A stretch of 64,000 nt of DNA from Blautia wexlerae DSM 19850 (GCF_025148125.1 NZ_CP102267.1:1994501-2058500), one strand, 5' to 3'. Numbered from the stretch's first letter, positions 55,127 to 64,000 are shown. Translations and numbers: made by a program. The notes: generated by a model not told the origin, from the sequence alone.

Positions 55127-56551
55127 ATGAGATCAATATCCATATATGCACTTACGAGAAATCAGAATAAAGATTCTCTGTCAAAACTGGAACGTCAGTT
55201 ATCCGGTCGGGAATATTTCCTCAAAATACGGGAATGGGAACTTCAGAGTATGAAAGCACTGGTACGCCAGTTAGAATCGCATATGACTAAAGTCTGTTCC
55301 CTGCGCTTTTTCTATTCCTACCAGATTCCAAAACTCGGGAAAGAATTTGATCTTCTCCAGATTAAAGACGACCAGATTATAAATATTGAACTGAAAAGCG
55401 GGGCTGTATCTGAGGAGGCAATTCGTAAACAGCTTATGCAGAACCGTTATTACCTTTCCGTTCTCGGACGCTCCATACAGTCTTATACGTATATCAGCAG
55501 TCAGAATCGCCTTGTCAGGCTTACCAATCATGATCATATTGCAGAAGCCGACTGGATAGAGCTGTGCAGATCACTGCAAAAGGAGAGCAGTGATTATCAA
55601 GGGAATATTGACAATCTGTTTCAGGCCGAACTATATCTGATTTCCCCCATCACAGAACCGGCCCGTTTCCTGAAAAAAGAATACTTCCTGACTTCCCAGC
55701 AGCGGGATATCCAGCGCCAGATCTTAAAGAAACTCCGTATCAGCCGGTTCGGATATTTCTGTTTTACCGGACTTCCCGGAACAGGAAAAACATTGCTTCT
55801 CTATGATATCGCCATGAAACTGTCCAGGCGTCAGCAGATATGCATGATTCACTGCGGTAATGCCGGAAAAGAATGGAAAATACTGCATAAACGTTTACAG
55901 CGTATTGCTTTTCTTTCGGACAATCAGCTGACCGAAAATACAGAGCTGAAACATTACAGTGCAGTTCTGGTAGACGAAGCACATTTGCTTTCTTCAGAAA
56001 AACTGCAGATTCTGTTAACGCAATCGGAGGGGGAGTTTCCTGTAATATTTTCCAGCGATTCCGAAGATGCCATATGTCCTGAAGAATTAGGGGTAAATAC
56101 ATTAAAACTCATAGAAAATCTGCCGGAAATCCAGATGTTTCACTTAACCAACCGCATCCGTACCAATGCGGAACTTTCCTCATTTATCCAGAATATGCTA
56201 CACCTTACAGACAGAAAAACCTCAAAACCCTATCCGCATGTTTCTGTTGTATATGCAAATAATGAAGAGGAGACTGCTGCCTTACTGGAAGATTATATAC
56301 ATCAGGGTTATGAATATGAGATTACTGCCGTGAGAGACATAAAACGTCTTGTTATCATATTGGACGAACGATATTACTATGATCAGAACAGATATCTGCG
56401 TTCAAAACATTTCAAAGAAGGCAGGTCTGATGTCCGTAATTTATTTCACCGACTGAATCAGGCCAAAGAGGAACTTTCTATAATTGTCAGAGAAAATACA
56501 TATGTATACGAAACATTACTCACGCTTTTACAGCCTGATACTGTCAGATAA
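55127..56551 (+). CDS. PD-(D/E)xK nuclease-like plus DUF2075-type ATPase fusion
   Basis: This 474-residue protein has an N-terminal region (about 60-130) with EFDLLQIKDD...INIELKSG, an E-x-D...E-x-K pattern typical of NERD/PD-(D/E)xK nucleases. From about 205 on comes a P-loop ATPase with FTGLPGTGKT (Walker A, near 219), VLVDEAHLL (Walker B, near 284) and LTNRIRTNAEL (sensor), as in DUF2075/helicase-like proteins. It could act in DNA repair or in phage defence. It lies just upstream of the island junction but has host-like codon use. Confidence 0.7.
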   Translation: MRSISIYALTRNQNKDSLSKLERQLSGREYFLKIREWELQSMKALVRQLESHMTKVCSLRFFYSYQIPKLGKEFDLLQIKDDQIINIELKSGAVSEEAIRKQLMQNRYYLSVLGRSIQSYTYISSQNRLVRLTNHDHIAEADWIELCRSLQKESSDYQGNIDNLFQAELYLISPITEPARFLKKEYFLTSQQRDIQRQILKKLRISRFGYFCFTGLPGTGKTLLLYDIAMKLSRRQQICMIHCGNAGKEWKILHKRLQRIAFLSDNQLTENTELKHYSAVLVDEAHLLSSEKLQILLTQSEGEFPVIFSSDSEDAICPEELGVNTLKLIENLPEIQMFHLTNRIRTNAELSSFIQNMLHLTDRKTSKPYPHVSVVYANNEEETAALLEDYIHQGYEYEITAVRDIKRLVIILDERYYYDQNRYLRSKHFKEGRSDVRNLFHRLNQAKEELSIIVRENTYVYETLLTLLQPDTVR

Positions 56552-56579
56552 AAACTGCAAACTATCCGACTCTCCCTTG

Positions 56580-56626
56580 AAATCCCCCACCATTCCGTAT
56601 ATAATAGGAATATTGTGGGGGATTTT
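56580..56626. terminator. Long inverted repeat after the nuclease-ATPase gene
   Basis: AAATCCCCCAC...ATTCC pairs with GGAAT...GTGGGGGATTT, T-run following. The loop contains a TATATAATA that could also be a -10 for the next gene. Confidence 0.65.
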
Positions 56627-56672
56627 CCCTGCTTAACACAATGTTGATACAATAACCTCTGAAAGGAATACT

Positions 56673-56843
56673 ATGAGAACTCTAGCTTTAAGCGATGAAA
56701 TTTTAATGAAAGTTGACAAGGCTGCCCGTTACATCGGTGGTGAAGTCAACTCTGTAATGAAAGATAAGAATGACGTAGATATCCGCTTTGCCATGTGCTT
56801 CCCGGATGTCTGCGGGGGTAGATGTCCAGATAGTATTATTTAG
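56673..56843 (+). pseudogene. Truncated radical-SAM gene (TIGR03960 type), 5' fragment
   Basis: The first 46 codons (MRTLALSDEILMKVDKAARY...CFPDV) match the start of the large B12-binding radical-SAM protein family that, in clostridia, begins with ARYIGGEVNSV and RFAMCFPDVYEIG. After V46 the family sequence stops (CGGRCPDSII then TAG), which marks a junction near base 56811. The ribosome site GAAAGGAA is intact. The rest of the gene is not in the window, so it has been interrupted or deleted. Confidence 0.75.
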
Positions 56844-57317
56844 TATATATAGTGTTGACTAATGATGAATAGTACAAGATATAGATACAGAATGACATTA
56901 AAAAACACTCTTCAACACTAGATACTATTATGACCATGACCAAAATATGACCACTTTTAGCAAAAAACAGTTAAGAATTTTATACAACCAGTAAACAAAA
57001 ATATGAATAAAATGGCTTAAATACCTCAAAGCACTTTATCGAGTATTTATGAAAGAATATATATGGATTAAAAAGTACCTTGCAGCATTGTGAGGTACTT
57101 TTTTCTTAAGGAATTTAGAGAAAAGGTCAGCTTGTGTTTGAGGATTAGAGTGGATATAATGGGAGTGGGGGATGGTAAGTGAAAACGATAAGAACATATA
57201 TTAGTAATAAAAAACTATGTAACAGAGCAGACATCCAATAAAGACGTTTTGAATTCTATTTGAGCAAAGTTCTGATTAAAAGAGAAAAAGGAGTATTTGA
57301 GATAGGAGAGATAGAAA
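56841..57317. other. Island left end: inverted repeat and orphan terminator
   Basis: No gene is seen. TAGTATATATAGTGTTGA (56841-56858) and TCAACACTAGATACTA (56912-56927) are imperfect inverted repeats, followed by TATGACCA repeats at 56928-56955. This could be a recombinase att/arm region. AAAGTACCT...AGGTACTTTTTT (57072-57105) is a terminator with no gene before it, a relic. The AT content is clearly higher than to the left. Confidence 0.5.
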
Positions 57318-60300
57318 ATGAATAATTTAACAGCTGGAACAGGAGATCCATATTGGTATGAATGGTCAGTTGGATTATTATACATGGTAAAGATGATAAA
57401 TTCTGATAGCGGAATTAAAAATGTAGTTTTGCAATCGGAGGACAGTCAAAGCTTAGATGATGTTGTAGTAACTTATGAAGATGGAATGATTGAATATATT
57501 CAAGTAAAGCATACTAGGAAAGACGATAGCATTACATATTCAGATATGATTGAAGGAGGATCTAAGAAATCATATTTGTATAAGTACTCTTCCGAATGGA
57601 AAATTATGGAAAGGAAGAATCAAGGAAAAAACAAGGTAGTATTTTTTACAAATCGAAAGATGGGAAAGCGAAAACATACGTTGGAAGATGAATGGGAAAG
57701 ACCGCCTTTGACACTGTTTTGGAAAACAATTAAAGATCAAGTAAAATCTTTAGGAGAGTCATCTGATAAGGAAGCAGATATTAGTAAGGTTGTTGTGAAA
57801 AAAGAATGGAAGACTGCATGGGATACTTGGAAAGATTGCATGAGTGATTTAGATGCAAAAGAACAATTGCTTTTTTTGCAAAACTTTGAATTGGTATCTG
57901 ATCAAGAAGATTTAAACGGAATTATTTTTTCTATTGCAGATGAATTACAGAAAAAATTTAAAACAACACATGAAAAGGCAGTAAATTTACATCAAAAATT
58001 ATGTTACCAATTGATGTGGTGGGCAACATCAAATGGAAATAAAAAAGAAATAGATAAAGAAGATGTAATGGAAGCACTTTCATTATGCGGTGACAGCATA
58101 AAAGGAGAGCATTTTTTTCCTATTTGTGAGCCCTTTTTTCAATCGCGGATTAAATTTGTAACAGATTTAGAAAATAGAATTTTAAAAGGAAAATCAAGAG
58201 TAACATTTTTAACTGGTGATCCAGGATGTGGAAAAACTAACATAGTTAGTTTTTTGGCGTGTAAGCCAGAGAGTATTGTTACCTTACGATTTCATGCATT
58301 TAAGCCGATTGTTCCAGGAGATTTATATGTTTCCGGGGATCTTGGAATTAGCACTCCAATAGATTTCTGGGGGAATTTGTTGATTATGCTCAGAAAATTG
58401 TTTAAAGGAAGACTTTATGAGTATAGTGTACCAATATCAATAGAATTGATAGACTCCGTAGATACAATAAGAAACGAAGTATTACGGTTGGCGTCTGCCT
58501 GGGCGGATATCACAGGGAGACCAACAGTTATTGCCGTTGATGGAATTGATCATGCAGCTCGTAGTGGAAATACAAATACCTTTTTAAGAACATTGCCAGT
58601 ACCGGAAACTATTCCTGAAAATATTCGATTTATACTTGCAGGACAGCCAACACATCAGTTTTCTGAATATCCTGATTTTTTATCAGATCCAGATAGGATA
58701 GAAGAGGTACATGTTCCGAATATTGATAGGGGTGATTTGGAACTATTATATGAAAGAAGCAGTTCTTTAATGAAATATACTGAATATGAAAAAGTATTGG
58801 TTATAAATTATATTACGAAAATTGCAAAGGGGAGTACACTTTCTGGAGTGTTTGCAATGCAAGAAGCTACTAAATATAGCAATTTTATCGATTTTGAGAA
58901 GAATAGTAATGTCAAAAGATTAAATTCTGGTATCCAGTCATATTATGAATATATTTGGAAGACTGCTACTCAACAGGTAGGAGAAATTAGGTATACTATA
59001 GATATGTATTTGGCTGCAACTTTTTCTGTTATTAATAGAAGAATTTCGGCTCAAACAATGGCAGATATTTATGGAAACGAAATACCAGTGTGGCAATGGG
59101 AAGATATTCTGCAAAATTTATTTCCAATCGTTACATATGATACTTTAGGATATAGTGTATTTCATAATGATGTTAGATTGTTTTTATCTTCTCATTATAA
59201 AAAAGCTAAACAATTGCTTCCAACTATAAGTGGGAAAATTGCAAACTATTTAATAAACAAGGACTTCGATGAAAAGGTTAAACATGAAGTGATATTCAAA
59301 TTGTTAAAGGAGTCGGGACAAGAAGAAAAATATATAGATGTTTTTACTTGCGAGTATGTAATGAAAGCCTATTTCTTAAAAAGAGATTTAGGGGAGATTC
59401 GGCAACAGATGCTTGATACATTGGCAATATTACCTAGAATTGAAGACAAAAGAAAAATTGTGAAATTTAGTTGTGCCGTTACTAGTATGCAACAACATGG
59501 AGAGTCATTGCGTTGGTTGGAAAGAGAATATCAAAGTGATGTCGAATTGCCTTTTGCATTGAACAGTGAGAAAAAGTTTATTGCAGAAACTCTTTTTTCG
59601 ATAGAAGATTTATATGAAATATTTAATGATATAGAAATTCTAGTTTTAAAGAATGAATTTATCAGAGCTAAACAAATTTTTGTACGCTGTATGGATAAAA
59701 AAATACCTGGTAAGGTGTTTAAAGACATGGCACAAAATAATGAAGAAAATACAATAAACGAGTTGTTGGAAATTTGGGGAACATATGCTAGAAAATTTAG
59801 AATAGCGCCAGTGGAAGAATGTTATGAAGATAAATCAGAAAAAAATGCAGCAGCTTATTTTTATAGAGGTTGGCTTAAAGAGGCAGTTAATTATTTAGGA
59901 AAAAATCAATTAAAATATACTTTGGAAAATATAAGCTACTATTTTAAACCAGATATTGAAGATTTTCTGCAGCAAGTTATAAAGAGAGGAAAGACGGAAG
60001 AAATGGAGTTCATATTAGATGAACAAATAAGAAATTTCCTTTCTGAAAGAAATAGAGTTTCTGTATGTGTTTGGGCTGTAAGAAACTGTAGGATTGATTT
60101 ATGTGAAGAGTGGCTGTCCGAAATAGATGATAAACAATTTGAATATATTTCTAAAAAATGGTATCATCAAAAATATACGGAAATAGGAAAGAAAAAAGAA
60201 AGATTCAAAATAATTACTGATATTATGTATATTCTTACATATGTATCTAAAGACTCATTTATTGCGTTGAAGAACAAGGCTTTAGAGAAGAGTGAATTTA

Positions 60301-61973
60301 AAAATGATAGAAGTGATAGCATTGTTGCTGAAAATTTACTAGTGTCGGTAAATCAAATTGCATATATGGAACAATGTATTTTGTTTGAATGTATGCAAAA
60401 AATAAAAGTGGAAGATTTTGAAGCATTGCTGGATATCATTTTAGATGATAGATATTACAATGGTTGTTTTAGCATTGATACAACTTCTTATAGAAAAAAA
60501 GTGTTAGAAAGTATTATTCGAATAATAGATAATCTTCCTCATGTGTTTCAAGAATCTTTAGAAAAAAGTTTGTGCATAAAGGCAGAAACATATTCAGAAA
60601 TTGCACTTTTGGAAGTATATTGGCGATATCTAGTAGCAAAGGGAAAAGGAGCCTATATAGAGTTATTTTTCGATGCTTGGATGAATTCTGATGGTAAGAT
60701 ATGGAAAGAAGAGTTGTCTGAGCGAGATTATATTTCCAATGTATTATTAAAAATAGCAAAGGAGATGGGGTGGGAAGAAAGAATAAAAAAAGCTACTGCA
60801 TTAATAAATGCAAGAAGTATTGGTTATGTTGGGCGTAAGGATTATAGTCTTTTTAATCCGTTGCAGTGGTTTGAGAGAACTTCCAAAGAAAAAAAAGAAA
60901 TTTGGAAGGAGCAAGGAAGCCTTTTAATGAATATTTCTGAATATGCATCAAGAATTGGAGATAATAGAGCTTTTGTCCAAATAGATAATGCAGTGTCTAC
61001 TGCGGCAGCAAATATGAGCTTAGATAGTTTTTTTCAATTTTCCCAAATGATTAAATTTATTAAAGACAATTGGATAGAAGTTGTGTTTGATGGGATTATA
61101 TCTGCATTGGAAAACTGCTTTTTTTCTGAAGAAGAACTTGTACAGATATGGGAAAAAACAGTTAACTATTTCCCAATAGATGAGCAGGCAAATTTCTATG
61201 ACGTCCATAATACTAAGCATAAAATTTACTGTGCTGATGTTCATAAGGCACTTTCTTTGTGTATTTATAGATTAGGGTATTCTGAACTAGAGAAAAGGAT
61301 GGAACAAATAGCGCCTTGTGAGTATACTCAAAAAAGATTAGGAAGATCAGAGCATAATCATATTATTCCAAAGCGATGGTATGAGTCAGGATATTATGAT
61401 AATGTGAAGTCGTTTCTTGAAAGTGTGATTGAAATGGATTGTGATGAAATGTTTGAATATATAGAAGAAAAATTTGAACAAAGTGATTTTTCATGGGACT
61501 ACATAGAATATTTTATTCAGACAGCACAGAGAGTGGATTCGTATAGTATCATTAGGCATAAGAAACAAATTATGAATATGCTAAAGAAAAGAAAGTCAGA
61601 GCAATTAGATTATGACGGAGTAAATAGGCTGTACAATGTATTATTTCCGTATCTGACAGAAGATGAAGTAGAAAAAATATTGCAGGATATACTTACTGTA
61701 TATTATCATCGCATAGAAAAAGGATGGTCATCTGCTGACTATGGATTGATGACAGACTTGGAGAATTTTACATTTGCATTATTTTCACGTTATGATACAG
61801 AAGATAATATTTGGGGGTTACAAGAGATTTTAAAAATGCACTGTATGTGGCTAAATGGTACAGATACTTTAGAAATAGAAAACATATATAAAGTTGGTGC
61901 AGAAGAACATATTAATGGATGGTCAGATTTCTGGAATAAACTAGAGATAAATGAAAATCCTTTGAATTTTTAA
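57318..61973 (+). CDS. Avs-like antiphage STAND NTPase with N-terminal nuclease
   Basis: This 1551-residue protein has an N-terminal (about 1-130) PD-(D/E)xK fold of Cap4/DUF4297 type: E41...D47-D48-VVV...YIQ-VK-H near 60-65, then conserved VVFFTNRK. A STAND P-loop has GDPGCGKT near 300-307 and Walker B IAVDGIDHAA near 406, then a winged-helix-like segment. From about 600 to the end come helical repeats rich in Leu, Ile and Lys without clear consensus, as in the sensor part of Avs proteins. The likely role is to detect a phage protein and then degrade DNA. The gene is AT-rich, monocistronic, and sits inside foreign DNA. Which Avs class, and whether it is intact in function, cannot be told by eye. 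Confidence 0.75.
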   Translation: MNNLTAGTGDPYWYEWSVGLLYMVKMINSDSGIKNVVLQSEDSQSLDDVVVTYEDGMIEYIQVKHTRKDDSITYSDMIEGGSKKSYLYKYSSEWKIMERKNQGKNKVVFFTNRKMGKRKHTLEDEWERPPLTLFWKTIKDQVKSLGESSDKEADISKVVVKKEWKTAWDTWKDCMSDLDAKEQLLFLQNFELVSDQEDLNGIIFSIADELQKKFKTTHEKAVNLHQKLCYQLMWWATSNGNKKEIDKEDVMEALSLCGDSIKGEHFFPICEPFFQSRIKFVTDLENRILKGKSRVTFLTGDPGCGKTNIVSFLACKPESIVTLRFHAFKPIVPGDLYVSGDLGISTPIDFWGNLLIMLRKLFKGRLYEYSVPISIELIDSVDTIRNEVLRLASAWADITGRPTVIAVDGIDHAARSGNTNTFLRTLPVPETIPENIRFILAGQPTHQFSEYPDFLSDPDRIEEVHVPNIDRGDLELLYERSSSLMKYTEYEKVLVINYITKIAKGSTLSGVFAMQEATKYSNFIDFEKNSNVKRLNSGIQSYYEYIWKTATQQVGEIRYTIDMYLAATFSVINRRISAQTMADIYGNEIPVWQWEDILQNLFPIVTYDTLGYSVFHNDVRLFLSSHYKKAKQLLPTISGKIANYLINKDFDEKVKHEVIFKLLKESGQEEKYIDVFTCEYVMKAYFLKRDLGEIRQQMLDTLAILPRIEDKRKIVKFSCAVTSMQQHGESLRWLEREYQSDVELPFALNSEKKFIAETLFSIEDLYEIFNDIEILVLKNEFIRAKQIFVRCMDKKIPGKVFKDMAQNNEENTINELLEIWGTYARKFRIAPVEECYEDKSEKNAAAYFYRGWLKEAVNYLGKNQLKYTLENISYYFKPDIEDFLQQVIKRGKTEEMEFILDEQIRNFLSERNRVSVCVWAVRNCRIDLCEEWLSEIDDKQFEYISKKWYHQKYTEIGKKKERFKIITDIMYILTYVSKDSFIALKNKALEKSEFKNDRSDSIVAENLLVSVNQIAYMEQCILFECMQKIKVEDFEALLDIILDDRYYNGCFSIDTTSYRKKVLESIIRIIDNLPHVFQESLEKSLCIKAETYSEIALLEVYWRYLVAKGKGAYIELFFDAWMNSDGKIWKEELSERDYISNVLLKIAKEMGWEERIKKATALINARSIGYVGRKDYSLFNPLQWFERTSKEKKEIWKEQGSLLMNISEYASRIGDNRAFVQIDNAVSTAAANMSLDSFFQFSQMIKFIKDNWIEVVFDGIISALENCFFSEEELVQIWEKTVNYFPIDEQANFYDVHNTKHKIYCADVHKALSLCIYRLGYSELEKRMEQIAPCEYTQKRLGRSEHNHIIPKRWYESGYYDNVKSFLESVIEMDCDEMFEYIEEKFEQSDFSWDYIEYFIQTAQRVDSYSIIRHKKQIMNMLKKRKSEQLDYDGVNRLYNVLFPYLTEDEVEKILQDILTVYYHRIEKGWSSADYGLMTDLENFTFALFSRYDTEDNIWGLQEILKMHCMWLNGTDTLEIENIYKVGAEEHINGWSDFWNKLEINENPLNF

Positions 61974-62185
61974 AAATGTTTTTTCAAAGAGTAACATAAA
62001 AGAAAATAATATGGAGATAGATAATCTGTTATTATTTAATCTTACGTTCAAAATTCAGTGCAGAATTATAAAAACAATTGATGCAACTATATTATTGAAC
62101 AAAATGCAAAATATGTATCCAATATAATCTTTCAGAAATGAGATTATACTATAATTTAGAGATAATCGGAAAGGAGGACTGCTTT

Positions 62186-62527
62186 ATGCTAATGACGATT
62201 CAAACATTACTTACAGATTATCTGGCTGAAATTCAGAAAATATATGGTTTGCACTTGAAAAGCGTCATTCTGTACGGGTCTTATGCCAGAGGCGATTATA
62301 CGCCGGAGTCAGATGTGGATATTATGATTCTAGTAGATCTACCAGATGATGAGATTGATCAATATGCGGATGAACTTGCCGAGGTAGGATTTGAGTATAA
62401 TGTTGCACATGATATTTGGATGATGCCTGTGGTGAGAAATCAGGATCATTTTAATCATTGGGTAAAAGCCTGTCCTTTTTACGAAAATGTTCAGAAGGAA
62501 GGTGTGAAGCTTTATGAAGCCGTCTGA
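62186..62527 (+). CDS. MNT-type minimal nucleotidyltransferase (antitoxin-like)
   Basis: This 113-residue nucleotidyltransferase has GSYARGDYTPESDVDIMI near 30-47 and a further Asp in the HDIWMMP strand. It is the MNT half of HEPN/MNT toxin-antitoxin pairs, where it AMPylates the HEPN toxin. The start is set by AAAGGAGG before ATG 62186. The partner reading frame that overlaps its end is only 21 codons long, so the pair looks broken. Confidence 0.85.
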   Translation: MLMTIQTLLTDYLAEIQKIYGLHLKSVILYGSYARGDYTPESDVDIMILVDLPDDEIDQYADELAEVGFEYNVAHDIWMMPVVRNQDHFNHWVKACPFYENVQKEGVKLYEAV

Positions 62528-62579
62528 TTCTGTGGACATAGGAACTAGAGTGGATGCAAATGTCATAAAAATACGGTGA
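62514..62579 (+). pseudogene. Remnant of HEPN partner gene
   Basis: ATG overlaps the end of the MNT gene (14 bases), as in intact pairs, and encodes MKPSDSVDIGTRVDANVIKIR then TGA. The beginning looks like a HEPN start (MKPSDSV...), after which nothing recognisable follows. I infer that the toxin was cut off by a deletion or insertion. Confidence 0.4.
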
Positions 62580-62628
62580 GTTATTTCAATAATTTAGAAA
62601 TTGAATAAAGCTGTTTTAACAAGTATTA

Positions 62629-62672
62629 AAACACGAGAGTAAGAATCTGAGTAGATTTTTGCTTTCGTGTTT
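62629..62672 (+). terminator. Terminator after MNT/HEPN remnant
   Basis: AAACACGAGAG pairs with CTTTCGTGTTT, then T7. Confidence 0.75.
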
Positions 62673-62908
62673 TTTTATTTGCCTGAAAAATTTTTTTAAT
62701 CTTTCCGAAAAAATTCATGAAATTTACAGAAAAGCCTTGTGTACGGACTTCTTATTTACTGAAGTTTGGTACATTGCTACGAAAATAAAACTCGTAGCCA
62801 AAAACTGAACCTTGACAACAAATGTTTTCAACAATTATGAAAGCATCACTATAAAGCAGTCACAGTATTGGCTGCCTGTAGTGAGAGATTGATCGTATTT
62901 AAGAAAGG
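62673..62908. other. 3' flank of IS110-family element with hairpin
   Basis: This is non-coding. A two-part hairpin CACTA-GCAGTC...GGCTGC-TAGTG spans 62847-62883 just beyond the transposase stop. IS110/IS1111 elements carry a structured bridge RNA in one non-coding end, and the element's end should lie here. I could not place the IS boundary. Confidence 0.4.
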
Positions 62909-64000
62909 CTAGCTTTGAGCTTCCACATGATAACCATGTTTTTCCAATTCCCGTATATAACGAGAAAGCTGTTTTTGTTCACAGTGCTTACGTCTTGTTT
63001 CAAAACAGGATTCGTCAAATAGAGTTCCTTGTTTTAACATTGTGTAGATGATGACAAGAAGTTTTCGGGCAAGTGCGACAATCGCTTTTTTGGCTCCTTT
63101 TTTCTGTTTGATTCTCCAGTACCATGCCGAAAGATAAGTGTTGCGTTTCCCTGCAATCACCCAGGCAATTTCGCAGAGCATACTTTTTATGTAAGGATTG
63201 CCTTTTGTGACAGAGGTGCTTTTTCGTTTTCCAGCACTTTCGTTATTACCTGGGCACAAACCGGCCCATGAGCAGATGTGTTCCGCAGTTTTAAACGGCT
63301 TCATATCAATACCGATTTCAGCAATAATTGCACAGGAAGCAGTTGTGCTTATTCCATAGATGCTATTCAACTGCTCAACCTGCAGGGCAAATGGAGCCAT
63401 ATCTTCCTCGAGACTCGTTTCAATTTCAGCAAGATGTTTCTTTAAAGAATCATAATGAGTCATGAGAATCCTTAAAAATGCCTTTTGGTGTTCTGACAGT
63501 GTTCCGTTCACGGACATGAGAATTTCATCAATACGGTTTCTGGTCTTGGTTTTGAGACAAGAATCTAAAGCAGTTTTATCAATCTGCCCATGTTCAACTA
63601 AATGCAGAATGATGTTTCTACCCGAAGCGCCAAAAATATCAGAAATAAAGGATGATAGACGGAAGCCGGAACTTTGTAAAAATTTCTCAATCCTGTTCTT
63701 CTGTGACGTAATATCGCGGATGACACTCTTACGGTAACGATTTAGATCGCGGAATTCCCGAATCCTTTTTTCGGGAATAAAACTTCCGTTCAAAAGTCCG
63801 GCGCGAAGCAAGGTGGAAATCCATTCGGAATCCCGCATATCGGTCTTTTTGCCAGGAACATTTTTCATATGGCGTGCATTTACAACAAGCAGGGTAATGT
63901 CACCAGAGAAAGCATCCTCCAGTATTTCATAAATCGGCATCCAATAGATACCGGTGCTTTCCATAGCTACATGATGGCAGTTTTTAGAAACGATCCAATT
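62909..64000 (-). CDS. IS110-family transposase, 5' end beyond window
   Basis: At least 363 codons are visible; the frame is open to the right edge, so the start is outside. The N-terminal RuvC-like DEDD part shows HHVAMESTGIYW and KTDMRDSEWISTLLRAGL. The C-terminal part has the transposase_20 motif LNSIYGISTTASCAIIAEIG and FKTAEHICSWAGLCPGNNESAGKRKS with the conserved Ser. It looks intact. IS110 recombinases use a bridge RNA to choose donor and target DNA. Confidence 0.92.
   Translation of the reverse strand, partial: NWIVSKNCHHVAMESTGIYWMPIYEILEDAFSGDITLLVVNARHMKNVPGKKTDMRDSEWISTLLRAGLLNGSFIPEKRIREFRDLNRYRKSVIRDITSQKNRIEKFLQSSGFRLSSFISDIFGASGRNIILHLVEHGQIDKTALDSCLKTKTRNRIDEILMSVNGTLSEHQKAFLRILMTHYDSLKKHLAEIETSLEEDMAPFALQVEQLNSIYGISTTASCAIIAEIGIDMKPFKTAEHICSWAGLCPGNNESAGKRKSTSVTKGNPYIKSMLCEIAWVIAGKRNTYLSAWYWRIKQKKGAKKAIVALARKLLVIIYTMLKQGTLFDESCFETRRKHCEQKQLSRYIRELEKHGYHVEAQS

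Overview
The window reads as a chromosome segment of a strictly anaerobic, spore-forming gut clostridium, most likely Lachnospiraceae (Blautia-like). The reasons are spoIVA, a trimeric electron-bifurcating [FeFe] hydrogenase with its maturases, soluble Fe-S fumarate reduction, moderate-to-low GC with strong AGGAGG ribosome sites, and the absence of any aerobic respiratory gene. No rRNA, tRNA or CRISPR was seen.

Region 1 (1-7.2 kb): Flx/Asr-like Fe-S and flavin subunits (cut at the left edge) lead into a soluble two-subunit fumarate reductase with no membrane anchor, then a two-subunit class I fumarase. Together these form a malate-fumarate-succinate branch that appears to be fed from NAD(P)H through Fe-S carriers. 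A DUF1275 membrane protein follows. Region 2 (7.2-21.7 kb): hydC-hydB-hydA encode the hydrogenase; then come spoIVA, a lone NusG-II protein on the minus strand, glpK, purC and a secreted transglutaminase-like protein; then a TM1266-type regulator with hydE, hydG and hydF, which build the H-cluster.

Region 3 (21.7-46.1 kb) is the most interesting part. It is a metal and flavin locus: DUF2325, two FeoA, FeoB and a tiny Cys-rich FeoB partner, a divergent Fur-family protein, DUF6110 plus an unusual P-type ATPase, a short DtxR/MntR-type repressor, an HMA protein plus CPC-type ATPase plus ArsR repressor, then a divergent Gx-transporter gene facing a set of extracytoplasmic redox genes. That set holds two large surface proteins with Tp47-like and Big_2 domains, a one-FMN protein, a NapH-like membrane ferredoxin, ApbE flavin transferase, a three-FMN protein and a CopZ-like protein. 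A 16-bp palindrome of the form GTTAG-N6-CTAAC sits at promoters of DUF2325, feoA, feoB (four copies in tandem, 17-bp period), at the surface redox genes, at apbE and at enolase. My working model is an iron- or manganese-controlled regulon that couples flavin-based extracellular electron transfer, perhaps Fe(III) reduction, to Feo uptake of Fe(II).

Region 4 (46-56.6 kb) is ordinary housekeeping: a serine hydrolase, citrate synthase, an acyl-CoA thioesterase, a secreted metallo-beta-lactamase-fold protein, an Asp/Ser-rich secreted protein, an alpha-amylase-family enzyme, RidA and a nuclease-ATPase fusion. Region 5 (56.6-64 kb) is accessory DNA. A radical-SAM gene is cut after 46 codons, and foreign AT-rich DNA begins there: a 1551-residue nuclease/STAND-NTPase protein that looks like an Avs-type antiphage sensor, a nucleotidyltransferase antitoxin-like gene with a truncated partner, and an IS110-family transposase running off the right edge. 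Three families of short inverted-repeat elements are scattered through regions 3 and 4; one of them supplies the stop codon of the DtxR-type gene.
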